From Pseudomonadota bacterium (GTDB lineage Bacteria; Pseudomonadota; Alphaproteobacteria; Rhizobiales; Kaistiaceae): a stretch of 6,124 nucleotides of DNA. Location of the stretch: the NCBI GenBank assembly GCA_023392225.1, contig JAEVZM010000230.1, forward strand, positions 1 to 6,124, given 5' to 3'. Shown in pieces: positions 1 to 5,943 of the stretch. Numbering within the stretch: the first letter of the stretch is position 1; each line of letters opens with the position of its first letter. The notes beneath the pieces were generated by a model. That model worked only from the letters and a program-made list of their open reading frames with translations. It made no database searches and had not been told where the DNA came from. The translations under genes were made by a program, and so were the position numbers.

Positions 1-293
1 GCGTCGGCCTTCTTGCGTCCGTAGTAGAGGTGGTCGAGGCCCATGTCGTGGTGGAACAGGCGCAGCCCCGCCGCGCTCGCCTCGCCATAGAACGGGTTGC
101 GGTCGGCGGCATGGAGCCAGGCGCAGCCGCGGTCGAACGGGAAGCCGAAGGTCGTGGTCTCGGTCCAGGCCCGCCCGCCGATGCGGTCCATCGCCTCGAG
201 CACGGTCACCGTCCTGCCGGCCTTGGCCAGCCCCTTGGCGGCGGCGAGCCCGGCCGCGCCGGCTCCCACCACGACGACGTCGACCTCGCTCAT
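1..293 (-). CDS. FAD-dependent amine-oxidase-like oxidoreductase, N-terminal part (cut by window edge)
   Basis: Only the first 97 codons are visible; the gene continues past the left edge. The N-terminus is a classic FAD-binding Rossmann fold: a hydrophobic strand followed by GAGAAG (residues 10-15, the GxGxxG dinucleotide loop), an acidic residue ending the second strand (E33, expected to bind the adenosine ribose), then RIGGR (37-41), the GG-doublet motif of flavin amine oxidases. The following stretch (FDRGCAWLH, 53-61, then ADRNP) resembles bacterial flavin monoamine/polyamine oxidase-like proteins. These enzymes oxidise C-N bonds with O2 as acceptor. The substrate cannot be read from this fragment, and phytoene-desaturase-like relatives share the same N-terminus. 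The ATG overlaps the TGA of the upstream permease gene (ATGA, 290-293), so the two are probably translationally coupled and in one operon. A role in degrading an amine linked to the transported compound is inference. Confidence 0.85.
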   Translation of the reverse strand, partial: MSEVDVVVVGAGAAGLAAAKGLAKAGRTVTVLEAMDRIGGRAWTETTTFGFPFDRGCAWLHAADRNPFYGEASAAGLRLFHHDMGLDHLYYGRKKAD

Positions 294-1222
294 GCCGTCC
301 TCATCCCCATCCGCCGGAGCACGATCTTCTGGATGATGCCGATGATGGTGACCAGCACCGCGGCGAGCACCGAGGCCGCGACCAGCGCCGACCAGATCTG
401 CACCGTCTGGCCGTAGTAGGAGCCGCTGAGCAGGCGGGCGCCGAGCCCGGCCACCGCCCCGGTCGGCAGCTCGCCGACGATGGCGCCGACGAGGCTCGCG
501 GCAATCGCCACCCGCATCGAGACGAAGAGATAGGGCACCGAGGACGGCCAGCGCAGCTTCCAGAAGGTCTGGGCGCCGCTGGCGCTGTAGGTCCGCATCA
601 GGTCGAGATTGATCGGGTCGGGCGAGCGGAGGCCCTTCACCATGCCGACGGTCACGGGGAAGAACGACAGGTAGGTCGAGATGATCGCCTTGGGCAGGAG
701 CCCGGTCAGCCCCACCGAGGCGAGCACCACGATCACCATCGGCGCGATCGCAAGGATGGGGATGGTCTGCGACGCCACCACCCACGGCATCAGGCTCCGG
801 TCGAGGCTCGGCACGTGGACGATCGCCACCGCCAGCAGGATGCCGAGGAGCGTGCCGAGCGCGAAGCCGAGCAGCGTCGAGGAGAGCGTCACCCAGCCGT
901 GATAGACGAGGCTCCGCTTCGAGCTCGGCGCGGTGAGGAACACCGTCTTCCACAGCTCCTCCGCCACCTGGTGCGGGGCGGGCAGCACCGGCCGCTCCTG
1001 CGACCAGGTAGAGTGCACGAACTCGATCAGCGTCGGGTCGAGCTCCGCCCGCGCATCGAGCTCGCGCTGGAACGGGGCATTGAGCAGCGTCGCGCCGACA
1101 TACCAGATGGCGATGATCGCCAGCACCACGACGGTCACCGCGACGAAGCGGCTCCTGAGGAAGCGCGCCATCACCCCGGTGCGGGGCGGCACGGTCGCGC
1201 TGGCATAGGCCGCCGCGGTCAT
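290..1222 (-). CDS. ABC transporter inner-membrane permease (SsuC/TauC-like, BPD_transp_1 family)
   Basis: A 310-residue integral membrane protein of the nitrate/sulfonate/taurine/hydroxymethylpyrimidine importer type (COG0600 by resemblance). Hydrophobic segments fall near residues 26-46, 111-136, 147-170, 174-195, 232-252 and 276-299, consistent with six helices. The cytoplasmic coupling loop (EAA loop) lies near 211-230, with a conserved glycine at 216 and WP where LP is usual. After helix 1 there is a charged segment (about 50-78) before the family-typical VLPAPHQV (79-86); with an N-terminal tail it makes this protein longer than the usual 250-280 residues. The gene starts 6 bases after the ATPase gene, with a weak AGGG just upstream, and overlaps the next gene by ATGA. 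M18 is an alternative start, but it lacks a better ribosome binding site. Pyrimidine or pyrimidine-derivative uptake is inferred only from context. No second permease or binding protein is in the window. Confidence 0.92.
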   Translation of the reverse strand: MTAAAYASATVPPRTGVMARFLRSRFVAVTVVVLAIIAIWYVGATLLNAPFQRELDARAELDPTLIEFVHSTWSQERPVLPAPHQVAEELWKTVFLTAPSSKRSLVYHGWVTLSSTLLGFALGTLLGILLAVAIVHVPSLDRSLMPWVVASQTIPILAIAPMVIVVLASVGLTGLLPKAIISTYLSFFPVTVGMVKGLRSPDPINLDLMRTYSASGAQTFWKLRWPSSVPYLFVSMRVAIAASLVGAIVGELPTGAVAGLGARLLSGSYYGQTVQIWSALVAASVLAAVLVTIIGIIQKIVLRRMGMRTA

Positions 1223-1228
1223 GGCGCC

Positions 1229-2107
1229 CTAGTCGTCATAGCTGTGGCCGGCGCGGAGCCCCTCGCGGACACGATGGGCGATCGACAGGAACTCCGGAGT
1301 CTCGCGGATCTCGAGGGTCCGCTCGCGCGGCAGCGGCGACTCGATCACGTCGTGGATGCGGCCCGGCCGCGGCGACATCACCACGATCCGCGTCGACAGG
1401 TACACCGCCTCGGGAATCGAGTGGGTGACGAACACCACCGTCTTGTTGGTCTTGGCCCAGAGCTGGTGGAGCTGGTCGTTGAGGTGGTCGCGGACGATCT
1501 CGTCGAGCGCGCCGAACGGCTCGTCCATGAGGAGCAGCTCCGGCTCGACCGAGAGCGCCCGGGCGATCGACACGCGCTGCTGCATGCCGCCCGACAGCTG
1601 CCAGGGATATTTCCGCTCGAAGCCGGTGAGGTTGACCAGGGCGAGGTTGTCCCGCACCCGTTGCCGGCGGGTGGCGCGGTCGAGGCCCATGATCTCGAGC
1701 GGCAGGGCGACGTTGCGGGCGATGGTCCGCCACGGATAGAGCGCCGCGGCCTGGAACACGTAGCCATAGGCCCGCGCCTGGCGCGCCTCCTGCGGCGTGA
1801 CGCCGTTGACCGTGATCGTGCCGCCGGTCTGCTGCTCGAGGTCGGCGATGACCCGCAGCAGCGTCGTCTTCCCGCAGCCCGAGGGGCCGATCAGGGAGAC
1901 GAACTCGCCACGGCCGACGCCGAGATTGATGCCGGTCAGCGCCGTCACCGGGCCGTCCGCGGTGCGGAAGGTCAGCGACAGGTCGCGGATGTCGATCACC
2001 GGCGGGCCGGCGGGCACCGCGGCCTTCTCGGGCGCGGCTGGCTTCTCCGCCGGCACCGGCAGGCCGGGCGGCTCGATCACTGCCGGTAGGGTCTGCGTCT
2101 CGTCCAT
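1229..2107 (-). CDS. ABC transporter ATP-binding protein (SsuB/TauB-like)
   Basis: A 292-residue ATPase that powers the adjacent permease from the cytoplasmic face of the inner membrane. All nucleotide-binding motifs are intact: Walker A GPSGCGKTT (74-82), Q-loop glutamine 119, signature LSGGMQQR (171-178), Walker B LLLMDEP (191-197) followed by the D-loop, and switch histidine 229. It belongs to the nitrate/sulfonate/taurine/pyrimidine-precursor importer ATPases (COG1116 by resemblance). The first 36 residues are an unusual Pro/Ala-rich leader before the first beta strand (VIDIRDLSLTF). The ATG at 2107 is kept because AAGGGA sits at a reasonable distance upstream, whereas the later GTG in front of the domain (V37) has none. 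The gene begins 60 bases after the hydantoinase stop and ends 6 bases before the permease start. The substrate is not readable from the ATPase; import of pyrimidines or hydantoin-like compounds is inferred from neighbours. Confidence 0.95.
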   Translation of the reverse strand: MDETQTLPAVIEPPGLPVPAEKPAAPEKAAVPAGPPVIDIRDLSLTFRTADGPVTALTGINLGVGRGEFVSLIGPSGCGKTTLLRVIADLEQQTGGTITVNGVTPQEARQARAYGYVFQAAALYPWRTIARNVALPLEIMGLDRATRRQRVRDNLALVNLTGFERKYPWQLSGGMQQRVSIARALSVEPELLLMDEPFGALDEIVRDHLNDQLHQLWAKTNKTVVFVTHSIPEAVYLSTRIVVMSPRPGRIHDVIESPLPRERTLEIRETPEFLSIAHRVREGLRAGHSYDD

Positions 2108-2134
2108 CCGTTTCCCTTCGGATCAGGTTGCGCC

Positions 2135-2148
2135 GCGGCCAAGGCCGC
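2135..2148 (-). repeat. Perfect inverted repeat between hydantoinase and ABC ATPase genes
   Basis: GCGGCC-TT-GGCCGC is a perfect 6-base inverted repeat with a 2-base centre in the 60-base gap between the two genes. As RNA it could form a 5-bp GC stem with a CTTG loop. No T-run follows, so it is not a typical intrinsic terminator. It may be a short mRNA structure between two operon sections, a protein-binding palindrome, or chance in GC-rich DNA. Confidence 0.35.
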
Positions 2149-2167
2149 ATCGGCCACCGCGCGCGGC

Positions 2168-3619
2168 CTAGACGCCCGCCGGGATCTGGCCCGAGCGCTT
2201 GACGCCGCGCGGCCGGGTCAGCGACTTCCACTCGGTCAGCGCCTGGCTCACCGGTGCGTTCGGCTCGCGCTCGACGAACTTGCCGTGGCCGTCCTCGACG
2301 TCGAGCTTGCCGTCGGTGAACACCACGTCGCCGCGCGACAGGACGAAGCGCGGCAGCGCGGTCACCTCGACCCCCTCGAAGACGTTGTAGTCGATCGCCG
2401 AGAACTGGGTCGCCGCCGTGATCGTCTTCTTCTTCTTGGGGTCGAGCACCACGATGTCGGCATCGGAGCCGACCAGGATCGCCCCCTTCCGCGGATACAT
2501 GTTGAGGATCTTGGCGATGTTGGTCGAGGTCGCGGCGACGAACTCGTTCTTGGTCAGCCGCCCGGTCTCGACGCCGCGCGTCCACAGCACCGGCAACCGG
2601 TCCTCGAGGCCACCCGTGCCGTTCGGGATCTTGCGGAAATCGCCGAGGCCCATCCGCTTCTGCTCGGTCGTGAAGGCGCAGTGGTCGGTCGCCACCACCT
2701 GGAGCGAGCCCGAGGCGAGCCCGGCCCAGAGCGAATCCTGGTTGCGCTTGTCGCGGAACGGCGGCGACATCACCCGGCGCGCCGCATAGTCCCAGTCAGG
2801 ATTGAGGTACTCGCTCTCGTCGAGCGTCAGGTGCTGGATCAGCGGCTCGCCATAGACCCGCTTGCCGAGCATGCGCGCCCGGCGGATCGCCTCGTGCGAG
2901 GCCTCGCAGGAGACATGCACCACGTAGAGCGGCACGCCGGCCTGGTCGGCGATCATGATGGCGCGGTTGGTCGCTTCGCCCTCGACCTCGGGCGGCCGCG
3001 AATAGGCGTGGCCCTCAGGGCCCGTCACCCCCTCGGCCATGTACTTGTCCTGGAGGCGGGCGACGAGGTCGCCGTTCTCGGCATGGACCAGCGGCAGCGC
3101 GCCGATCTCGGCCGAGCGCTGGAAGATCTGCCAGAGCTCGTCGTCGTTCATCATCAGCGCGCCCTTGTAGGCCATGAACACCTTGAAGGTGTTGACCCCG
3201 CGCTTGACGACCTCCGGCATCTCCTTCCAGACCTGCTCGCCCCACCAGGTGATCGCCATGTGGAACGAATAGTCCGACGTCGCCTTGCCGGCCTTCTGGT
3301 ACCAGGCCTGCAGCGCGTCGATCAGCGACTCCTTGTTCCCCGGCAGCACGAAGTCGACCACCATCGTGGTGCCGCCGGAGAGCGCCGCCCGGGTGCCCGA
3401 GGAGAAGTCCTCGAAGGCGGTGGTGCCCATGAACGGCATCTCGAGATGGGTATGGGGGTCGATGCCGCCGGGCATCACGTAGCAGCCCGAGGCGTCGAGC
3501 ACCTTGTCGCCGCTGAGGCCCTGGCCGATCTCGACGATCTTGCCGCCCTCGACCTTGACGTCCGCCGCATAGGTGAGGTCCGCGGTCACCACCGTGCCGC
3601 CCTTGATCACCGTCGACAT
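2168..3619 (-). CDS. hydA: Dihydropyrimidinase / D-hydantoinase
   Basis: A cytoplasmic amidohydrolase-superfamily enzyme, about 483 residues (family usual 455-490), that hydrolyses the cyclic amide of 5,6-dihydrouracil or dihydrothymine to N-carbamoyl-beta-alanine or its methyl analogue. Residue numbers here count from an in-frame TTG two codons upstream. The binuclear zinc site is complete: DPHTH (H58, H60), the lysine expected to be carboxylated in NTFKVFMAYKG (K148), HAENGD (H181), VVHVSC (H237) and VATDHC (D314). Y153 matches the conserved substrate-binding tyrosine. The NGTGGLEDRLP stretch (335-345) is also typical of the family. I chose the ATG at 3619 over the TTG at 3625 because AAGGGAG lies 7 bases before the ATG but only 1 base before the TTG. 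The pairing with a carbamoyl-amidase and a (methyl)malonate-semialdehyde dehydrogenase favours dihydropyrimidinase as the physiological role. Hydantoin or a related cyclic ureide remains possible. Confidence 0.96.
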   Translation of the reverse strand: MSTVIKGGTVVTADLTYAADVKVEGGKIVEIGQGLSGDKVLDASGCYVMPGGIDPHTHLEMPFMGTTAFEDFSSGTRAALSGGTTMVVDFVLPGNKESLIDALQAWYQKAGKATSDYSFHMAITWWGEQVWKEMPEVVKRGVNTFKVFMAYKGALMMNDDELWQIFQRSAEIGALPLVHAENGDLVARLQDKYMAEGVTGPEGHAYSRPPEVEGEATNRAIMIADQAGVPLYVVHVSCEASHEAIRRARMLGKRVYGEPLIQHLTLDESEYLNPDWDYAARRVMSPPFRDKRNQDSLWAGLASGSLQVVATDHCAFTTEQKRMGLGDFRKIPNGTGGLEDRLPVLWTRGVETGRLTKNEFVAATSTNIAKILNMYPRKGAILVGSDADIVVLDPKKKKTITAATQFSAIDYNVFEGVEVTALPRFVLSRGDVVFTDGKLDVEDGHGKFVEREPNAPVSQALTEWKSLTRPRGVKRSGQIPAGV

Positions 3620-3626
3620 GCGCAAT

Positions 3627-3633
3627 CTCCCTT
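3627..3633 (-). promoter_or_regulatory. Ribosome binding site deciding the hydantoinase start
   Basis: On the minus strand AAGGGAG lies 7 bases upstream of the ATG at 3619-3617. An in-frame TTG at 3625-3623 is only one base from this motif and cannot use it well, so the ATG is the preferred start. Confidence 0.7.
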
Positions 3634-3670
3634 CTCGAAAAACCTGCCCGGAACCGGTGCGGAGCGCCGA

Positions 3671-4057
3671 CTATTCGTCCTCGTCGTCCTCGTCCGTATC
3701 CGGGTTCGGATCGCGATCGATGACCTCGATGTCGTTGATGAAGGCGCCCTGGAAGCTGAAGATCTGCTCGATCTTCTTGTTCTCGAGGATGGCCCCGCCA
3801 TCGCCCGAGACGACCTGCTGGGCGCGCACATGCACCTTGTCGCCGAGCGTCTCCATCTGCATCGGCTCGATGCGGATCTCGTTCTTCGCCCAGGCGCCCT
3901 GCCAGTAGGTCCGGAACGCGGAGCGGCCGTGCGCGTGCCCGCCCTCGGCGGTCGTCCAGTGCACCTCGGGGGCGAGATGCACCTCCATGCCTTCCATGTC
4001 GTGCTGATTGAACGCCTCGTAGAACTCGGCGACCACTTCCTGCTTGTTGACGGTCAC
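3671..4057 (-). CDS. NTF2/SnoaL-like small protein with acidic C-terminal tail
   Basis: A 128-residue cytoplasmic protein with the pattern of the NTF2-like (SnoaL, cystatin-like alpha+beta) fold. It has an N-terminal helix (VVAEFYEAFNQHDMEGM, 8-24), then HLAPEVHW (27-34), GRSAFRTYWQGAW (44-56), and a C-terminal curved sheet including KVHVRAQQVV (74-83) and IEQIFSFQGAFINDIEVI (96-113). The fold is used both by small enzymes and by ligand-binding proteins; the function here is unknown. Histidines at 33, 41 and 43 near the predicted cavity are possible active-site residues (inference). The last nine residues are almost all acidic (DTDEDDEDE), a disordered-looking tail. The start is GTG at 4057, overlapping the amidase stop as GTGA, with GGAG 8 bases upstream inside the amidase gene. 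Its place between amidase and hydantoinase ties it to the same pathway, perhaps acting on a reactive intermediate. Confidence 0.85.
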   Translation of the reverse strand: MTVNKQEVVAEFYEAFNQHDMEGMEVHLAPEVHWTTAEGGHAHGRSAFRTYWQGAWAKNEIRIEPMQMETLGDKVHVRAQQVVSGDGGAILENKKIEQIFSFQGAFINDIEVIDRDPNPDTDEDDEDE

Positions 4058-5304
4058 TCCACGATCTCCGCTGTCTCGACCGCCGCGTGGAAGAGGACGT
4101 TCGCCCCCGCGGTAGCCCACTCCTTCGAAATGTTCTCGTCCTCGTTGTGCGACAGGCCGTCGACGCAGGGGCACATCACCATCGCGGTCGGCGCGACGCG
4201 GTTGACCCAGCAGGCATCGTGGCCGGCGCCCGAGATGATGTCGCGATACGAATAGCCGAGCCGCTCGGCCGCGCCCCGCACCGCGGCGACGCAGCCGGGA
4301 TCGAACGTCACCGGGTCGAAATGCCCGACCGCCTCCATCGAGATCCCCAGCCCGAGGTCCTCGGCGATCTTCGGCGCCTCGGCCTCGATCTCCGCCTTCA
4401 TCGCGTCGAGCGTCGCCTGGTCGGGCGAGCGGATGTCGACCGTGAACACCACCTTGCCGGGGATGACGTTCCGCGAGTTCGGATAGACGTCGATATGGCC
4501 GATGGCGCCGACCGCGGCCGGCTGGTGCGCCATCGCCACCCGGTGCACCAGCTCGGTGATCCGCGCCATGCCGAGCCCGGCGTTCTTGCGCATCGGCATC
4601 GGCGTCGAGCCGGTATGCGCCTCCTTGCCGGTCAGCGTCACCTCGAGCCACCACAGGCCCTGGCCGTGGGTCACGACGCCGATGTCCTTGACCTCGGCCT
4701 CGAGGATCGGGCCCTGCTCGATATGCAGCTCGAACAGCGCCTTGAACGGGCGCCCGCCGACCGGCTCGCTGCCCTTGAAACCGATGCTCTCCAGCGCATC
4801 GCCGAAGCGGATGCCGTGCGCATCCTTCCGGTCATAGGCCCAGTCGAGCGCATGGAGGCCGGCGAACACGCCGGAGGCGAGCATCGCCGGGGCGAAGCGC
4901 GTCCCCTCCTCGTTGGTCCAGTTGACCACCTCGATCGGATGGCGGGTCTTCAGCCCGAGATCGTTGAGGCTCCGCACCACCTCGAGCGCGCCGAGCACGC
5001 CGAGCACGCCGTCATAGCGACCGCCGGTTGGCTGGGTGTCGAGATGGCTGCCGATCACCACCGGCGGCAGCGACGGGTCGGTGCCCTCGCGGCGCGCGAA
5101 CATCGTCCCCATGGCGTCGACCTTGACGGTCATGCCGGCATCCTCGCACCAGCGCTGGAACAGGCGGCGGCCCTCGCCGTCCTCCTCGGTCAACGCCTGG
5201 CGGTTGCTGCCGCCACGCACGCCCGGTCCGAGCTTGGCGATCTCGTGGATCGTCTCCCACAGACGGTCGCCATTGATGCGGAGATTGTCGGCGGGCGTGG
5301 TCAT
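4054..5304 (-). CDS. Zn-dependent M20-family amidase, probable beta-ureidopropionase / N-carbamoyl-amino-acid hydrolase
   Basis: A 416-residue cytoplasmic hydrolase of the HyuC/AmaB/PydC type (allantoate amidohydrolase and L-carbamoylase relatives, usually 405-425 residues). It would remove the carbamoyl group from N-carbamoyl-beta-alanine, releasing beta-alanine, CO2 and NH3, the step after dihydropyrimidinase. Visible metal-site residues are H87 in GSHLDT, bridging D98 in GGRYDGV, E132/E133 in WTNEEG (catalytic base and ligand), H194 in ELHIEQG and H386 in LSHNEDE. The dimerisation (lid) domain starts near 210. H229 (GKEAHTGSTPM), N279 (NSRNVIPG) and R292 (DIRSPD) match residues that bind the substrate carboxylate in this family. 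I chose the ATG at 5304, with AAGGGA 10 bases upstream, over a GTG at 5385. The family N-terminus (INGDRLW) begins right after it, and the upstream stretch is a 10-base repeat array. Substrate preference (beta-ureido acid, L-carbamoyl amino acid or allantoate) is inferred from context. Confidence 0.93.
   Translation of the reverse strand: MTTPADNLRINGDRLWETIHEIAKLGPGVRGGSNRQALTEEDGEGRRLFQRWCEDAGMTVKVDAMGTMFARREGTDPSLPPVVIGSHLDTQPTGGRYDGVLGVLGALEVVRSLNDLGLKTRHPIEVVNWTNEEGTRFAPAMLASGVFAGLHALDWAYDRKDAHGIRFGDALESIGFKGSEPVGGRPFKALFELHIEQGPILEAEVKDIGVVTHGQGLWWLEVTLTGKEAHTGSTPMPMRKNAGLGMARITELVHRVAMAHQPAAVGAIGHIDVYPNSRNVIPGKVVFTVDIRSPDQATLDAMKAEIEAEAPKIAEDLGLGISMEAVGHFDPVTFDPGCVAAVRGAAERLGYSYRDIISGAGHDACWVNRVAPTAMVMCPCVDGLSHNEDENISKEWATAGANVLFHAAVETAEIVE
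4066..4069 (-). promoter_or_regulatory. Ribosome binding site for the NTF2-like gene, inside the amidase coding end
   Basis: GGAG on the minus strand lies 8 bases before the GTG start at 4057-4055, within the last codons of the amidase. With the GTGA stop/start overlap this supports translational coupling and the choice of a non-ATG start. Confidence 0.55.
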
Positions 5305-5330
5305 CTCACGTCTTTCCCTTCCCGTTCGTC

Positions 5331-5370
5331 CGGCACTTTGCGGCAGTTCTCGGCAATTCTCGGCAGTTTG
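5331..5370. repeat. Four tandem 10-base repeats upstream of the amidase gene
   Basis: On the plus strand four contiguous 10-mers read CGGCACTTTG, CGGCAGTTCT, CGGCAATTCT and CGGCAGTTTG. All share CGGCA, then a variable base, then TT. The 10-base period is close to one helical turn and is not a multiple of three, so it is not a coding repeat. The array lies 26 bases before the amidase ATG, in the largest intergenic gap of the window (5305-5396). A role as an operator bound cooperatively by a regulator is a reasonable guess. No strong sigma-70 promoter is recognisable around it. Confidence 0.6.
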
Positions 5371-5396
5371 CAACCTTCGCGCCACCGATCACAAGC

Positions 5397-5924
5397 CTAC
5401 TCGTTCAGCTCTAAGGAGTTGAAGAAGCGATCCGCCTCCGCCCCGTCGGCGATGCCGGCCGGGCCGCCGGCGGCAAGCCGGTAGAAGCGGTCGCCGTAAA
5501 GGTGCATGCGGTAGCGGAGCGTCACGCCCTCGGGGCAGGCGAAGTCGGCCTGGACCGCTGCGCCCGGCCCGCCCGGCAACGGCCGCGAGGCGGTCGCCGT
5601 GCAGCCGGCGGGCACCATCGCCTCGCCGAGCTTGAAGACATCGTCTTCGCTCATCAGCGCCCGCTTGTCGGGCTGGAAGGCGAAGACCGAGAGCATCAGG
5701 AAACCGTCGCCGAGGCCCACGCCGTAGTCTTCGACGCGGGCGAACAGCTCGGGATCGTTGAGGTTGTCGCGGTGCTGCGGCGCGGCCGGCAGCGCGACGC
5801 TGAAGCCCCCGCCCTCGGGGGCCAGGGTCTGCCAGTCCCCGGCAAGGGCCGGGGCGCAGAGGAGGACGAGTGCGACCCCCGTCAAAAGGAGAGAGCCGGC
5901 GGGGGTCGGTCGCGTGTCCTGCAT
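5397..5924 (-). CDS. Exported protein of unknown function
   Basis: A 175-residue protein with a clear Sec signal peptide: a hydrophobic core (about 11-26) ending in APALA, with probable cleavage after A28, so the mature protein would be periplasmic. C23 is not in a convincing lipobox, so a lipoprotein is unlikely. The mature part begins with a strand pattern like GGGFSVALPAAPQ (38-50) and ends with GDRFYRLAAGGP (144-155) and ADRFFNSLEL (164-173). This is the layout of many small uncharacterised exported alpha/beta proteins, perhaps PsbP/DcrB-like (inference). Two mature cysteines, C108 and C130, could form a disulfide. I do not recognise the family securely. It lies 19 bases after the dehydrogenase stop and 92 bases before the amidase. 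GGAGG abuts the ATG with no spacer, which suggests weak initiation or a misplaced start. A binding or structural role in the envelope is only a possibility. Confidence 0.82.
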   Translation of the reverse strand: MQDTRPTPAGSLLLTGVALVLLCAPALAGDWQTLAPEGGGFSVALPAAPQHRDNLNDPELFARVEDYGVGLGDGFLMLSVFAFQPDKRALMSEDDVFKLGEAMVPAGCTATASRPLPGGPGAAVQADFACPEGVTLRYRMHLYGDRFYRLAAGGPAGIADGAEADRFFNSLELNE

Positions 5925-5943
5925 CCTCCCCCGCCGCCCGAGT

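Noticed and set aside
815..2089. Plus-strand open frame of 424 codons
   Set aside because: It is antisense to the ABC permease and ATPase genes and has arginine-rich, motif-free composition, so it is a shadow frame.
3648..3657. CCGGAACCGG palindrome-like motif between the NTF2-like and hydantoinase genes
   Set aside because: It is too short and too GC-rich to separate from chance, with no T-run or second copy nearby.
2285..4255. Very long open frame (656 codons) on the plus strand
   Set aside because: It lies antisense to three well-supported genes with intact catalytic motifs. Its translation is Arg/His/Asp/Leu-rich with no recognisable domain, a usual product of high-GC codon bias.
4058..4654. 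Upstream extension of the NTF2-like reading frame to 4654
   Set aside because: The frame stays open only because of GC bias inside the amidase gene. The domain begins at the GTG at 4057, which has its own ribosome binding site and a GTGA coupling overlap.
4981..5020. Short direct repeat GCCGAGCAC inside the amidase gene
   Set aside because: It encodes the repeated Gly-Val-Leu of a conserved helix (GVLGVLGALE) and is explained by codon choice.
5305..5385. 27-residue N-terminal extension of the amidase from a GTG at 5385
   Set aside because: The stretch encodes a 10-base-period repeat not in codon phase, the GTG has no good ribosome binding site, and the family N-terminus fits the ATG at 5304.
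5305..5400. Possible sigma-70 promoter (TTGCAA with a 17-base spacer to AGAACT, minus strand)
   Set aside because: The -35 is partial and the -10 matches poorly, and both overlap the repeat units. This is not enough to annotate a promoter.
4087..5484. Plus-strand open frame of 465 codons
   Set aside because: It is antisense to the amidase gene, whose metal ligands and family length are complete. It shows no domain and runs through the 10-base repeat array.
5852..5863. Possible lipobox around C23 of the exported protein
   Set aside because: The residues before the cysteine are V-L-L, which do not fit the usual small-residue requirement at -1. APALA five residues later is a good signal peptidase I site.
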